A stretch of 60,925 bases of DNA from Rickettsiales bacterium (GCA_027489915.1 JAIXZB010000028.1:1-60925), one strand, 5' to 3'. Shown: positions 16,067-25,188, counted from the stretch's first letter. Translations and numbers: made by a program. The notes: generated by a model from the sequence alone, not told the origin.

Positions 16067-17566
16067 TTAGCTATTTTTTTGACGGCGGCGCACTACCGAA
16101 GAGGGGATGTTCATGGCTTCGCGGTATTTGGTTATGGTGCGGCGCGCAACGTCAATGTTTCTGTCTTTGAGAAGGGTTACAATAGCATCATCTGAGAGAA
16201 TAGATTTTGGGTTTTCGCCGTCAATCAATTCACGGATGTAGAACATAACGGTTTTACTTGAGAATTCCGCATCTCCCACCGCACCGCCGATAGAGGAGGT
16301 AAAGAAATATTTCATTTCAAACGTGCCACGCGGGGTGGACATGAATTTGCTGGTTGTAACACGACTGATAGTGGATTCGTGCATTTCTACCTGTGCTGCA
16401 ATATCTTTCAAAATCAGTGGTTTTAGGAAGCGGATACCGTGAAGAAAGAATTTCTCCTGCTGCTTTACTATTTCCTGCGCGACTTTGAGAATGGTTTCAG
16501 CGCGTTGATTAAGGGCTTTCACCAGCCAGCTTGCATTCTGCATCTGCTCTGAAACGTATTTTTTGGCTTCTTTATCTTTGGTGCGCGCCGATAACTCGGA
16601 TGCGTATTGTTGATTCACCAATACGCGAGGCAATGCATCAGGATTGAGTTCGATTATCCAGCCTTGTTTGCTGCGGCGAATTAACACATCGGGCGTTACG
16701 GCTTCAGCTACATCGTGGGTGAAGTGGCTTGCGGGGCGCGGGTTGCAAGCGCGTACATCGGCAATAATGAGTTGAAGTTCTTCGTCATCGACATTACAAA
16801 GCTTGCGCAGGGCTTGTGTGTTGCCTTCGGCCAGAAGATGCATATTGGCGAGGAAAATATCCATAGGACCGTCAAGCCTGCCTTTTTCTTCGAGTTGCAA
16901 ACGCAGGCACTCTTCGAGCGAGCGTGCGAATACACCAATGGGATCGAAGGATTGCAAAGCGCGGATGGTGACTTCCATAGTTTCGGCATCGGTACCGAGC
17001 AATTCGGCAAGGCTAGCTGTATCATCGCGCAGGTAGCCTGTTTCATCGAGCATATCGATAAGTTGCGCGCCGATAAGGCGCATGCCTGCATCCTCAATAT
17101 CGACATGAAGCTGCTCCAGCAGATGTTCGCGCAGTGAACGGGCTTCGGTAAGCGTCTGCTCCAGCCCTCGGCCTTCTTCATCGGGGTCGTAATCACGGCT
17201 TACTTCGCGGCCTGCGCCGCCCTGATTGGCGTAATACCCTGCATCGCCATCATCGGCCCACTCATCGTTGTAATCATCGCGGAAAGTTTCATCGCCTGCG
17301 GTTGCATCAGCCTCTGCTGACTCGGCATGCGTGGCGCTTGCTACTACTTCGCCCTCTTCTTCCTCGGGCGTTACTGCATCTGCATCGCGCTCGGTTTCGC
17401 TGCCACCCTCTTCGCGGCTTAGGAGAGGATTTTTTTCGATTTCAAGCTCGATAAATTCTGCAAGTTCGTTGGCAGAGAGTTGCAGCAGCTTAATGGATTG
17501 CTGTAGCTGCTGGGTCATCACCAGCTGCTGGCTTTGGCGTAATTCCTGTTTGAGACTCTGTACCAT
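16067..17566 (-). CDS. rpoN: RNA polymerase sigma-54 factor
   Basis: The 499-residue sigma factor for enhancer-dependent promoters has the N-terminal Gln-rich region I (LKQELRQSQQLVMTQQLQQSIKLLQ), an acidic region II (about residues 50-130), the core-binding and helix-turn-helix regions, and the RpoN box ARRTITKYRE near residue 473. It lies 3 bp downstream of lptB, an arrangement conserved across proteobacteria. Confidence 0.97.
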   Translation of the reverse strand: MVQSLKQELRQSQQLVMTQQLQQSIKLLQLSANELAEFIELEIEKNPLLSREEGGSETERDADAVTPEEEEGEVVASATHAESAEADATAGDETFRDDYNDEWADDGDAGYYANQGGAGREVSRDYDPDEEGRGLEQTLTEARSLREHLLEQLHVDIEDAGMRLIGAQLIDMLDETGYLRDDTASLAELLGTDAETMEVTIRALQSFDPIGVFARSLEECLRLQLEEKGRLDGPMDIFLANMHLLAEGNTQALRKLCNVDDEELQLIIADVRACNPRPASHFTHDVAEAVTPDVLIRRSKQGWIIELNPDALPRVLVNQQYASELSARTKDKEAKKYVSEQMQNASWLVKALNQRAETILKVAQEIVKQQEKFFLHGIRFLKPLILKDIAAQVEMHESTISRVTTSKFMSTPRGTFEMKYFFTSSIGGAVGDAEFSSKTVMFYIRELIDGENPKSILSDDAIVTLLKDRNIDVARRTITKYREAMNIPSSVVRRRQKNS

Positions 17567-17569
17567 CTT

Positions 17570-18352
17570 TTACAGGCTAAACTTTTCTCCCAAATATACA
17601 CGCCGCACTTCGGTGTTATTCACAATTTCCGAAGGGCTGCCTTCCATAAGCACCATGCCATCGTGTATAATATAGGCGCGGTCGATAATATCGAGGGTTT
17701 CGCGCACGTTGTGATCGGTAATAAGCACTCCGATGCCACGGTCTTTGAGGTGGGATACGATATCGCGCACATCGGATATGGCTATGGGGTCAATACCTGC
17801 TAATGGCTCATCGAGCAGAATGAAGGATGGGCGGCCAGCGAGTGCGCGGGCGATTTCGCAACGACGACGCTCTCCCCCTGATAATCCCAGTGCAGGGGAT
17901 TGCCGCAAATGGGTAATGGAAAATTCGGCGAGCAATTCATCGAGCATCGCTTCGCGGCGTTCGGAATTTTGTTCGCTTACCTCGAGCACGGCCATAATAT
18001 TTTGCTCAACAGTTAAGCCACGAAAAATAGAAGCTTCCTGCGGCAAATAGCCAATGCCCAAGCGGGCGCGGCGATACATGGGAAGGTGGGTTATATCTGC
18101 GCCATCGAGCATTATCGTGCCGTAATCGGGGGCGATGAGGCCTGTTATCATGTAAAAACAGGTGGTTTTCCCTGCACCGTTGGGGCCAAGCAACCCAACC
18201 GCTTCACCGCGACGCACCGAGAGGCTGACATTTCGCACAACGGGACGCTTGGCATATTGTTTGCCCAGATTATTGACAGACAGGCCCGGCGTCGTGGGCA
18301 CTAAAACGGGCTTACCCCAGCCTGGCTCAACAAATGCAGGGGGTTTTTGCAT
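17570..18352 (-). CDS. lptB: LPS export ABC transporter ATP-binding protein LptB
   Basis: Cytoplasmic ATPase of the LptB2FG complex that drives LPS to the outer membrane. The 260 residues include Walker A LLGPNGAGKTTCFYM, the LptB-typical LPQEASIFRGLTVEQNI Q-loop, signature LGLSGGERRRCEIARAL and Walker B FILLDEPLAGIDP. The start overlaps the lptA stop by one base (TAATG). An N-terminal extension of about 20 residues precedes the ABC domain. Confidence 0.97.
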   Translation of the reverse strand: MQKPPAFVEPGWGKPVLVPTTPGLSVNNLGKQYAKRPVVRNVSLSVRRGEAVGLLGPNGAGKTTCFYMITGLIAPDYGTIMLDGADITHLPMYRRARLGIGYLPQEASIFRGLTVEQNIMAVLEVSEQNSERREAMLDELLAEFSITHLRQSPALGLSGGERRRCEIARALAGRPSFILLDEPLAGIDPIAISDVRDIVSHLKDRGIGVLITDHNVRETLDIIDRAYIIHDGMVLMEGSPSEIVNNTEVRRVYLGEKFSL

Positions 18353-18900
18353 TAAGGAGTAGCTCCAGCTGCTGGCTTATCGCCGGGTACGAATAATCCG
18401 CGCACGCGTCCTCCGCCTGTGGTTGAGACTCCGCCCGTTAGTACCGAGCGACCTGTGGTGAGGTTATACACTAATTTTGTGCCTTTGAGCAGATTTTTAT
18501 CGCGCGTCAAAAATACGTTACCCATAAGCTCGATAGTATTGTCATCGACGAGGTAAATGGCAGTGTCGCCCTGTGCGGTTTCAGTGGGAGTTGTGAAGAC
18601 TACTTTACCTGTTGATTCAATACGGTAGATGCCTTTTCCCATATTGGACTCAGCAGCAGGTTCGGCAGCCGCCCCACCCGATTCGCGGTAGAATACAGTC
18701 ATGGTATCGGCGCGCATGTTGACGGTGGCTTGTGTTGCTATCACGTTGCCTGTGAAGATCGCTTTATGTTCGTTTTGTAGCACCTCTAGCGCGTCGGATG
18801 CGATTTCGATGGGGGCATCGCTCGATAGCTTGGCCTGCGCATTTGCCTGCGCTGCACATAGGCAGACCATAAGGGCTATTAAATGGAAACGTAACTTCAT
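18352..18900 (-). CDS. lptA: LPS transport periplasmic protein LptA
   Basis: Periplasmic bridge protein of the Lpt machine. The 182-residue precursor starts with a signal peptide (MKLRFHLIALMVCLCAAQANAQA), followed by the OstA-like fold: PIEIASDALEVLQNEHKAIFTGNVIATQ and later repeats of beta-jellyroll strands (GDTAIYLVDDNTIELMGNVFL). It lies between lptC and lptB in one operon. Confidence 0.94.
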   Translation of the reverse strand: MKLRFHLIALMVCLCAAQANAQAKLSSDAPIEIASDALEVLQNEHKAIFTGNVIATQATVNMRADTMTVFYRESGGAAAEPAAESNMGKGIYRIESTGKVVFTTPTETAQGDTAIYLVDDNTIELMGNVFLTRDKNLLKGTKLVYNLTTGRSVLTGGVSTTGGGRVRGLFVPGDKPAAGATP

Positions 18901-18904
18901 AGTT

Positions 18905-19546
18905 TTACCTTTGTATATTCACCAGTACACGCGCCTGCGGCGTGCCGCCAAATTGCATGTGAGTACCATTTTCTGTTATTGCGTAGCCTGTGGCGGTGAG
19001 ATTGCCAAGCGGACCCTGCCCTATTATCTGCTCTTTGCCTGATGCTGAGGCTTGCTTTGTGTCTATCGCAACACGGTTGGTAGTGAAGCTATAGCCGTTA
19101 TCTTGATAAAGCGACACCTCGCCCCACAAATCGAGGATGCGGGTGGAGGAATCGTAGCGGCCTTGTTTGGAGGTAAGGTTCAACCATGTATTATCGGATT
19201 TGAACATATCGGCTTGCACACCAAAAAGCTGAATCACATTATCGGTTTCCTGAACAGCTCTATCGGCAGTGGCGGTGAAGGGTTCATTTTTTTCTGTTAC
19301 ACCTTCGAGCTTGGGCTTTAGCATGACGGGTTGCTGCCCTGTTTGGGTTTGCGTAGATACGAACGATATGCGTTTTCCATCGCGCGTTTGCTCGATGAGA
19401 GGAATGGCAATGATGGCAATGATAATGAGAATAGAGACTGCACCGAGCGCCCATTTTCCAAAAAATACCATACGGGTGTAGCGCGTGATGCGCGCAAAGA
19501 TTTCGAGAGGAATGGTGGATTTGAGTTTTGCAGCAGGAGCATTCAT
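18905..19546 (-). CDS. lptC: LPS export system protein LptC
   Basis: The 213-residue bitopic inner-membrane protein has one N-terminal transmembrane helix (about residues 31-49, KWALGAVSILIIIAIIAIP) followed by a periplasmic LptC/OstA-like domain (LKPKLEGVTEKNEPFTATADRAVQ). It passes LPS from LptBFG to LptA. Low sequence conservation is normal for LptC, and position between kdsD and lptA supports the call. Confidence 0.9.
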   Translation of the reverse strand: MNAPAAKLKSTIPLEIFARITRYTRMVFFGKWALGAVSILIIIAIIAIPLIEQTRDGKRISFVSTQTQTGQQPVMLKPKLEGVTEKNEPFTATADRAVQETDNVIQLFGVQADMFKSDNTWLNLTSKQGRYDSSTRILDLWGEVSLYQDNGYSFTTNRVAIDTKQASASGKEQIIGQGPLGNLTATGYAITENGTHMQFGGTPQARVLVNIQR

Positions 19547-19555
19547 GCGTTTTGC

Positions 19556-20542
19556 CTACATAACGCCAGCGCGCAGGCAATCATGCACGTGTACAATGCC
19601 TATGGGTTTTCCTGATTCGACTGCAAAAAGGCAGGTGATATTTTTACTGTTCATGATGCCCAGCGCTTCGGCAGCAAGCTGTTGAGGGGTGACGGTGATG
19701 GGTGCTTTTGTCATGACGTGTGAGGCTTTTTCTGCGAGCAACGTATTACCCATGTGGCGGCGTAAATCGCCATCGGTGATAACACCAAGCAGCTTACCAC
19801 TTGCATCGACAACCCCTGCGCAGCCAAAGCGTTTGGCGGTCATGGTGAGCAAGACTTTTTCCATAGGCTCAGATTCACTTACCAAAGGTAATTCATCGCC
19901 TTTGTGCATGATATCGGCGCAGCGGATGAAAGCTTTTCCGAGTTTTCCGCCCGGGTGGAATATACCAAAATCGGTGCTAGTGAATCCGCGTTTTTCAAGC
20001 AATGCCATGGCAAGCGCATCGCCATACGCCAGCATCATGAGGGTGGAAGTAGTGGGCGCACCTGTGGGCGATGCTTCGGGTGATTCGGGAAGCACCACCG
20101 CAATATCAGCAGATTCGACCAGCACCGACCCTGCGCGGCGCACGAGCGCAATTAATGGAATAGAAAAACGACGGGTATAGCCAATGATATCGCGCAATTC
20201 TGCGGTTTCACCAGAGTTAGAGAGGCAGAGAACTGCATCGCCCTCGGTTATCATGCCCAAATCGCCGTGGCTGGCTTCGGCTGGATGAACGAAATAGGAT
20301 GGTGTACCGGTGGATGCCAGTGTGGCAGCGATTTTGCGGGCAATATGGCCGCTTTTTCCCATTCCACTGATGATGAGGCGGCCTTTCAGGCCATAGACGA
20401 GGTTCACAAGCGCAACGAATGAATCATCGAGCGCGGATTCGAGTGCTTTGAGGCCATCTACTTCGCAACGAAGAACGCGCTTTGCGCTCTCAACGGCGTT
20501 GAAGGGTTCGGCCGCAACCTGCGATACGGAAGATTTTGTCAT
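19556..20542 (-). CDS. kdsD: Arabinose-5-phosphate isomerase (KdsD/KpsF)
   Basis: Converts ribulose-5-phosphate to arabinose-5-phosphate, the first step to Kdo for LPS; kdsA of the same pathway is at 39.2 kb. The 328-residue protein has an SIS domain (GRLIISGMGKSGHIARKIAATLASTGTPSYFVHPAEASHGDLGM) and two C-terminal CBS domains. I chose the ATG at 20542 (MTKSSVSQ). The frame is open to 20617, but the extra 25 residues are not conserved-looking. It is followed directly by lptC. Confidence 0.95.
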   Translation of the reverse strand: MTKSSVSQVAAEPFNAVESAKRVLRCEVDGLKALESALDDSFVALVNLVYGLKGRLIISGMGKSGHIARKIAATLASTGTPSYFVHPAEASHGDLGMITEGDAVLCLSNSGETAELRDIIGYTRRFSIPLIALVRRAGSVLVESADIAVVLPESPEASPTGAPTTSTLMMLAYGDALAMALLEKRGFTSTDFGIFHPGGKLGKAFIRCADIMHKGDELPLVSESEPMEKVLLTMTAKRFGCAGVVDASGKLLGVITDGDLRRHMGNTLLAEKASHVMTKAPITVTPQQLAAEALGIMNSKNITCLFAVESGKPIGIVHVHDCLRAGVM

Positions 20543-20629
20543 GCCACTACTATAGAAATAATCTGCATGAATGCCAGCAAAACAGGCATTTCTTGTTAAA
20601 AATTCATTGTTTTGCAAGGTTTGCGGGGC

Positions 20630-21286
20630 TTAACTGTGCGCAAAGATGTCGGTTTCTGGCCATCCCGCCAAATCCAATTCGGCACGTGTAGGAAGGAAAT
20701 GATTACATGCAGCCGCAAGTTCTGTGCGTCCTTCGCGCGCAAGCAACACATCAAGCTTGGCTTTGAGGGCATGCAAATGAATAACATCGTTTGCGGCATA
20801 TTCTTGCTGTTCAGGCGTAAGATTATCGGCACCCCAATCGGAGGATTGCTGGTATTTGGAGATATCAACACCGAGCAATTCGCGGCATAGATCTTTAAAA
20901 CCATGCCGGTCGGTGTAGGTGCGCACAAGGCGCGAGGCAATTTTGGTACAGTAAATTGGCGCTGTCAGCACACCGAGATATTGCTTAAGAATGGCCACAT
21001 CGAAACGGGCGAAATGGAAAATTTTCACACGATTAGGGTCTGTTAGAAGCGCGGAAAGATTGGGGGCGTTATATACTCCCCGCGTAAACTGCACCAGATG
21101 CACCTCACCAGCTTCATCGCATAGTTGCAAAAGGCATAAACGATCGCGGTGGTTATTGAGGCCCATGGCTTCGGTATCAACCGCTAGTGAGCCATTTAGG
21201 GAGAGATTAGAAGGCAAATCACCTTTGTGTAATGTAATGGCTATGGCATACGTCCTTGTTAGAGATATAGTGGCGTGATGCCACAA
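20630..21286 (-). CDS. Ribonuclease D-like 3'-5' exonuclease, short form
   Basis: The 218-residue DEDDy-type exonuclease has the exonuclease motifs SLAVDTEAMGL (D-x-E), KIFHFARFDVAIL and YAANDVIHLHAL (Y-x-x-x-D). It lacks the HRDC domains of E. coli RNase D, which is usual for the roughly 205-residue alphaproteobacterial version that often precedes kdsD-lptC. The annotated ATG gives about 15 residues more than relatives, whose start is near ITLHKGDLP; no better start codon is visible there. Confidence 0.88.
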   Translation of the reverse strand: MWHHATISLTRTYAIAITLHKGDLPSNLSLNGSLAVDTEAMGLNNHRDRLCLLQLCDEAGEVHLVQFTRGVYNAPNLSALLTDPNRVKIFHFARFDVAILKQYLGVLTAPIYCTKIASRLVRTYTDRHGFKDLCRELLGVDISKYQQSSDWGADNLTPEQQEYAANDVIHLHALKAKLDVLLAREGRTELAAACNHFLPTRAELDLAGWPETDIFAHS

Positions 21287-21308
21287 TTGAAGCGCTACGG
21301 CAAGAAAT

Positions 21309-23219
21309 TTAGCGTTGCCTTTTCACTACTTCCACGCTTCGCGATGCACCTGTAATATCCGTTTGCGGCGTTGCTTTCTGGATGCATTCATCAAGGTAAG
21401 TAAGCGCACTGCGTACTATAAAAAGAGCACCGTTTTCTTTTTCGCTCAATACTTCCAGCGATTTTTTACAGTTGGTCAGGGCTTGGACGTTGGTTTCAAT
21501 ATCACCCTCATTGCCAAGAATAACCTGCATGCGCCTTCTATGGGTTAAATCACTATATGCCCTAGCTTTGGGGAATCCATTACTGCGCAACGTGCCCAAC
21601 ATCTCTTTTTCGAGCACTTCTTCATCACTGCGGCTGATACCAGGGGCAAATTGAATATAGAATTCATTCTGTTTCCGCTCAGCGTTGTGAAACACGCATA
21701 ATTCGTTGATGGCGTGCTTGCCAAAGTTAGACGCGAAGAAGGCCTTCACTTCATCTTGCGCTGATTGGTACTCAGGATCGTTTTTGGCATTAGCGGGATC
21801 CATGATGTAGCCAGCTTTTGTAGCATCGCCCAATGCTGAAACAATATTGTGCCCTGCATCTTCGCGCGTTCCTTTAATGCGTATGAGCTTGTCGCTCCAT
21901 GGATCATAATCTTTAGCATCAGGATTTATCAGATGGCCTGCGGTTAAATCATGTTCGTTATAGATGGTAATGCGACGGATTCCGATGTCTCTTTCCGCTT
22001 TTGTAAGCGGCACTTCACCAGGGGCAAGGGAAAGAATACCGATATTGCTTATAATAGTTCGTATATCATTGGCGTTTGCCGCTTTTACGGAACCATCTTT
22101 TTGCGTGATTTTCAGACGATCCCCAAATGTTGCGCATTCCTGATAGAGAAAGCGCACAGCATCGGTGACAGTATTTGCACCACGGCTATAGCCAACCAGT
22201 TTGAAATGCTGGGCAATACGTGCAGCATCTACGCGCAGGGTAAAATCGCTGCCTGCATAGAGTGAGTCCTGCGCAACGAAGGGAGTTTTGAATGATACGG
22301 GACTATCTTCGGATACTTCGCGGTCTAGATCGACTTTGTGTGCATCCTGAGGCTCCATCATCGATTTCAACATAAGTTTGGCTAAGCGCACTGCTGCAGG
22401 AGAAATGTTTTCCAGTGTTCGCTGTGCTGGATTGTCTATGCTACGGTCATTCAGCAGGTTATGCCTGCGCCGAATGAGTTGTGCACCGTTCATGTAGATA
22501 TCGCGCTCGGTGTGGCAGGCGAGAACAGATATATTTTTGCCTTTGGTTTTGACGCGCTCGGTATGTTGCGTGAGTATTTCACTATTTAGGGATGCACCCC
22601 ATCCATCGCTTGCGGCGCGCTCGATGCCTTGCATAAGCTGCGATAAATCCTCGCTGCGCCATGCACGCGCATGGTTTGAAGTTAGAATAAGATTTGGCCA
22701 ATCCGCTTCGCTGCCTTTTTTGAATAAGGTAGCTACATCCTTGGATTCTATTCTATTGAGATCGCCATCACCATTGTTAGTACATAAATTATTATTGAAT
22801 TCACTTTGAATGGGAATTTTATCACCTGATTGCGACAACCCAAATAATGACCATAGTGAATTGCCACTCCAGATATTATTACTCAGCGATTCAAACCATT
22901 CGGCAATTTCGAGCCCTGAATAATCTTTACTGTTTTTCAGGTGATGCTCTGCATTTTCGCGCAGCTTGGAACTTATGTTACCTAGCATTGCGAGGTAATT
23001 ATCCATGCCCATTTTTCCCGAGTAGTACAACTTCTCGGGGTCAATCATGACTCGTGGTGCATCTGCCGAGACACGTTCGTCTGGCGCATTTATGCCGCCT
23101 TCTGGGGTATTGCGTAGCATGAATATTTTTAAGTTCTCGTTTGTGTATGTTGGTAATTCTAACGTGTATTCACTGCTTACATTGTGAAGGTTGCGTGAAA
23201 TCAATATGTTGCGGTGCAA
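21309..23219 (-). CDS. Uncharacterised 636-residue protein with a GYSRGA nucleophile elbow (alpha/beta-hydrolase candidate)
   Basis: I do not recognise the family. The protein has no signal peptide or transmembrane helix. The clearest feature is KLVGYSRGANTVTDAVRFLYQ (about residues 339-359). This is a G-x-S-x-G nucleophile elbow of the GxSRGA type seen in DUF2235/Tle1-like phospholipases and other lipases. The fitting acid and base could be Asp423 in YNEHDLTAGH and the His near residue 456 in REDAGHNIVS. Residues 1-330 are polar and of unknown fold. The last 180 residues are charged. It precedes rnd by 22 bp on the same strand and could head the rnd-kdsD-lpt transcript. The start is uncertain: ATG at 23219 lacks a ribosome-binding site, and an ATG at 23120 (MLRNTPEGG) is also possible. 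Confidence 0.72.
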   Translation of the reverse strand: MHRNILISRNLHNVSSEYTLELPTYTNENLKIFMLRNTPEGGINAPDERVSADAPRVMIDPEKLYYSGKMGMDNYLAMLGNISSKLRENAEHHLKNSKDYSGLEIAEWFESLSNNIWSGNSLWSLFGLSQSGDKIPIQSEFNNNLCTNNGDGDLNRIESKDVATLFKKGSEADWPNLILTSNHARAWRSEDLSQLMQGIERAASDGWGASLNSEILTQHTERVKTKGKNISVLACHTERDIYMNGAQLIRRRHNLLNDRSIDNPAQRTLENISPAAVRLAKLMLKSMMEPQDAHKVDLDREVSEDSPVSFKTPFVAQDSLYAGSDFTLRVDAARIAQHFKLVGYSRGANTVTDAVRFLYQECATFGDRLKITQKDGSVKAANANDIRTIISNIGILSLAPGEVPLTKAERDIGIRRITIYNEHDLTAGHLINPDAKDYDPWSDKLIRIKGTREDAGHNIVSALGDATKAGYIMDPANAKNDPEYQSAQDEVKAFFASNFGKHAINELCVFHNAERKQNEFYIQFAPGISRSDEEVLEKEMLGTLRSNGFPKARAYSDLTHRRRMQVILGNEGDIETNVQALTNCKKSLEVLSEKENGALFIVRSALTYLDECIQKATPQTDITGASRSVEVVKRQR

Positions 23220-23293
23220 TAATGTGGATAATTTGTAGGGGTAGCTTAATACTCAGGACTGAAAATACTCGCTTACGCTCGTTGCCAATACTG

Positions 23294-23308
23294 AGGCGCT
23301 CAGCGCCT
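23294..23308. other. Perfect 6-bp inverted repeat in the tRNA-Leu to hydrolase intergenic region
   Basis: AGGCGC-TCA-GCGCCT forms a perfect stem with a 3-base loop. It lies within the 138 bp between the tRNA-Leu terminator and the 636-residue protein gene, a stretch with no reading frame I trust. No U-run follows on either strand, so it is not a standard terminator. It may be an operator, an mRNA leader hairpin or a small dispersed repeat. Confidence 0.4.
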
Positions 23309-23357
23309 AAGCGTTTGGTCGAACGTGCTTTGTGCGCTGATTATCAGAAACACTACT

Positions 23358-23390
23358 AAAAAAAGCCCTCATTTCTGAGAGCTTTTTTTA
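23358..23390 (-). terminator. Rho-independent terminator after tRNA-Leu
   Basis: On the minus strand the sequence directly after the tRNA folds as AGCUCUCA-GAAA-UGAGGGCU with one G-U pair, followed by seven U. It starts 2 bases after the CCA end, so the tRNA is a single-gene transcript. Confidence 0.85.
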
Positions 23391-23391
23391 G

Positions 23392-23478
23392 TGGTGCCCA
23401 GGACTGGACTCGAACCAGCACGATCTTGCGAACGCTAGCACCTGAAGCTAGTGCGTCTACCAATTCCGCCACCTGGGC
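23392..23478 (-). tRNA. tRNA-Leu (anticodon CAG)
   Basis: The 87-nt gene includes an encoded CCA end. Acceptor stem GCCCAGG pairs with CCUGGGC, discriminator A. The D-arm is GCGGAAUUGGUAGACGC. The anticodon stem is CUAGC/GCUAG with loop UUCAGGU, so the anticodon is CAG and reads CUG. A long variable arm, as expected of tRNA-Leu, precedes a T-arm with UUCGAGU. It has its own promoter and terminator. Confidence 0.97.
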
Positions 23479-23493
23479 ACATCAGGTTCGGGG

Positions 23494-23522
23494 GGTATAG
23501 TCGAGCTTATTATGTACGTCAA
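23494..23522 (-). promoter_or_regulatory. Sigma-70-type promoter of tRNA-Leu
   Basis: On the minus strand TTGACG, a 17-bp spacer and TATACC stand upstream of the tRNA, with 15 bases from the -10 hexamer to the mature 5' end. A run of C follows the -10, where a GC-rich discriminator is usual for stable-RNA promoters. This is the best promoter by eye in the window. Confidence 0.75.
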
Positions 23523-23593
23523 CTGTTAGCATAGCGCTTGCAATGCGCGAGCAGTGGATGCAGAACACTTAACACTTACAGGTGAGGTGAAAA

Positions 23594-24517
23594 ATGAAAA
23601 CACAGATTGTAACAGTGGTGGGCGGCTCGGGCTTTGTGGGGCGGCATGTGGTTAAGGCGCTTTGCAATGCAGGCTACACCGTGCGCGTGCTGTGCCGTGA
23701 TACGGTGGCGGCAGAATTTTTACGCACGGCTGGGAATGTAGGCCAAGTGGTGGTGCAGCATGCGGACATTACCAAGCCAGCATCGCTTTCTGGTGCACTT
23801 GCGGGGTCGTTTGCTGTGGTGAATCTGGTCAGCACACTCTATTCGCGCGGCAAACAAAGTTTTCTGGCACTGAATGTGAAAGGCGCACAAGCGGTTGCGG
23901 AGGAAGCGCGCAACATTGGTGTCGAGCGCCTAATTCATATTTCAGCGCTTGGTGTGGAAGATGCGCTTGATACCGAGTATGGCAGCACCAAGAAGATTGG
24001 CGAAGATGCGGTGTGTGCTGCGTTTGAAGGTACAACACTGCTTAAGCCCAGCCTGATATTTGGCGCAGGCGATGGATTTTTTGACAGGTTCGCACGCATG
24101 AGCCTTATGGCCCCTGCACTGCCACTTATTGCAGGTGGCACCACATTATTTCAGCCTGTGTATGTGGAAGATGTTGCGCAAGCCATTGTTACGGCGCTGC
24201 GCAATCCGAACACAAAAGGGCAGCGTTATGAACTTGCGGGGCCTCGCAGCTATAGCTTCAAGCAGATGCTGCTGCTGATGATGGCAATTACTAAGCGCCG
24301 CAGATTCTTGTTGCCGATTCCCTCTGCCATTGCATCGGTAATGGGACTGGTGAGCGAACTATTGCCCTTCCCACCTGTCATTACGCGCGATCAGGTAAAA
24401 ATGCTTAAGCATGACAACGTGATGGCGGCTGGTGACCAAGGGCTTGAGACGCTAGGTATTGCGCCCACAGCGCTTGAGCCTATTCTTCCTGAAATACTGA
24501 AACGTTACGTTGCATAA
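23594..24517 (+). CDS. NAD(P)-binding complex I NDUFA9-like family protein
   Basis: The 307-residue atypical short-chain reductase has the N-terminal dinucleotide motif VVGGSGFVGRHVVKAL and the conserved YGSTKKIGEDAV and PVYVEDVAQAIVTAL segments of the NDUFA9 group. In mitochondria the homologue is an accessory subunit of NADH dehydrogenase. In alphaproteobacteria it is a stand-alone protein often linked to quinone or respiratory-chain function. A GGTGAGG site lies just before the start. It overlaps the next gene by one base (TAATG). Confidence 0.88.
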   Translation: MKTQIVTVVGGSGFVGRHVVKALCNAGYTVRVLCRDTVAAEFLRTAGNVGQVVVQHADITKPASLSGALAGSFAVVNLVSTLYSRGKQSFLALNVKGAQAVAEEARNIGVERLIHISALGVEDALDTEYGSTKKIGEDAVCAAFEGTTLLKPSLIFGAGDGFFDRFARMSLMAPALPLIAGGTTLFQPVYVEDVAQAIVTALRNPNTKGQRYELAGPRSYSFKQMLLLMMAITKRRRFLLPIPSAIASVMGLVSELLPFPPVITRDQVKMLKHDNVMAAGDQGLETLGIAPTALEPILPEILKRYVA

Positions 24518-25188
24518 TGGTGTACACGCTTTACCATTCTCCGCTATCTGCAAGCTGCCGCAAGCTGCGGGTGATGCTGCGTGAGAAGGATATTGAACAT
24601 CAACTTCAGTTTGAGGATATCTGCAAACCACGCACAGCATTTTATGCACTGAATCCTTCGGGTGAAGTGCCCGTGCTTGTGACCAGCAAGATGCAATCTA
24701 TTTGCGGTGCGTATGCGATTGCTGAGTTTCTCGAAGAATCCCACCCCGAGGTGCAATTTTTTGGCGCAACCATTGAAGAACGCGCGGAAGTTAGGCGCTT
24801 GGTGGAATGGTTCGATAGTAAATTTGAGCGCGAAGTGGCGCAGCTCATTGTGTTTGAGAAATACTTTAAGCGTATGATGGGATATGGCGAGCCTTCATCG
24901 GAAGCGATTCGCGCAGGGCGCAGAAACCTTGTCTCGCACCTTGATTACATGGAGCATTTGCTGGAGCAGCGCAACTGGCTTGCGGGGGAGTATTTAACTC
25001 TAGCCGATATTACGGCAGCAGCGCATTTATCGTGCCTTGATTATTTAGGCGACATGACGTGGGCAGGACGTGAGGCGCTGAAGGAATGGTATGCGCTGAT
25101 TAAATCTCGCCCATCGTTTCGCGGATTACTGGAAGATAAGGTGCAGGGTTTCAGGCCACCCAGCCATTACGACAACCCCGATTTTTGA
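24517..25188 (+). CDS. Glutathione S-transferase family protein (possibly FzlA-like)
   Basis: The 223-residue protein has the thioredoxin-fold GST N-terminal domain (MVYTLYHSPLSASCRKLRVMLREK and NPSGEVPVLV) and an all-helical C-terminal domain (LAGEYLTLADITAAAHLSCLDYLG). The layout resembles FzlA, the FtsZ-binding GST homologue of Caulobacter, but other GST classes cannot be excluded by eye. It is translationally coupled to the NDUFA9-like gene and is followed by grxC, so the set may serve thiol or redox functions. Confidence 0.87.
   Translation: MVYTLYHSPLSASCRKLRVMLREKDIEHQLQFEDICKPRTAFYALNPSGEVPVLVTSKMQSICGAYAIAEFLEESHPEVQFFGATIEERAEVRRLVEWFDSKFEREVAQLIVFEKYFKRMMGYGEPSSEAIRAGRRNLVSHLDYMEHLLEQRNWLAGEYLTLADITAAAHLSCLDYLGDMTWAGREALKEWYALIKSRPSFRGLLEDKVQGFRPPSHYDNPDF

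Noticed and set aside
20630..21286. rnd as a truncated RNase D
   Set aside because: The short form without HRDC domains is normal in this class, and all three exonuclease motifs are present.
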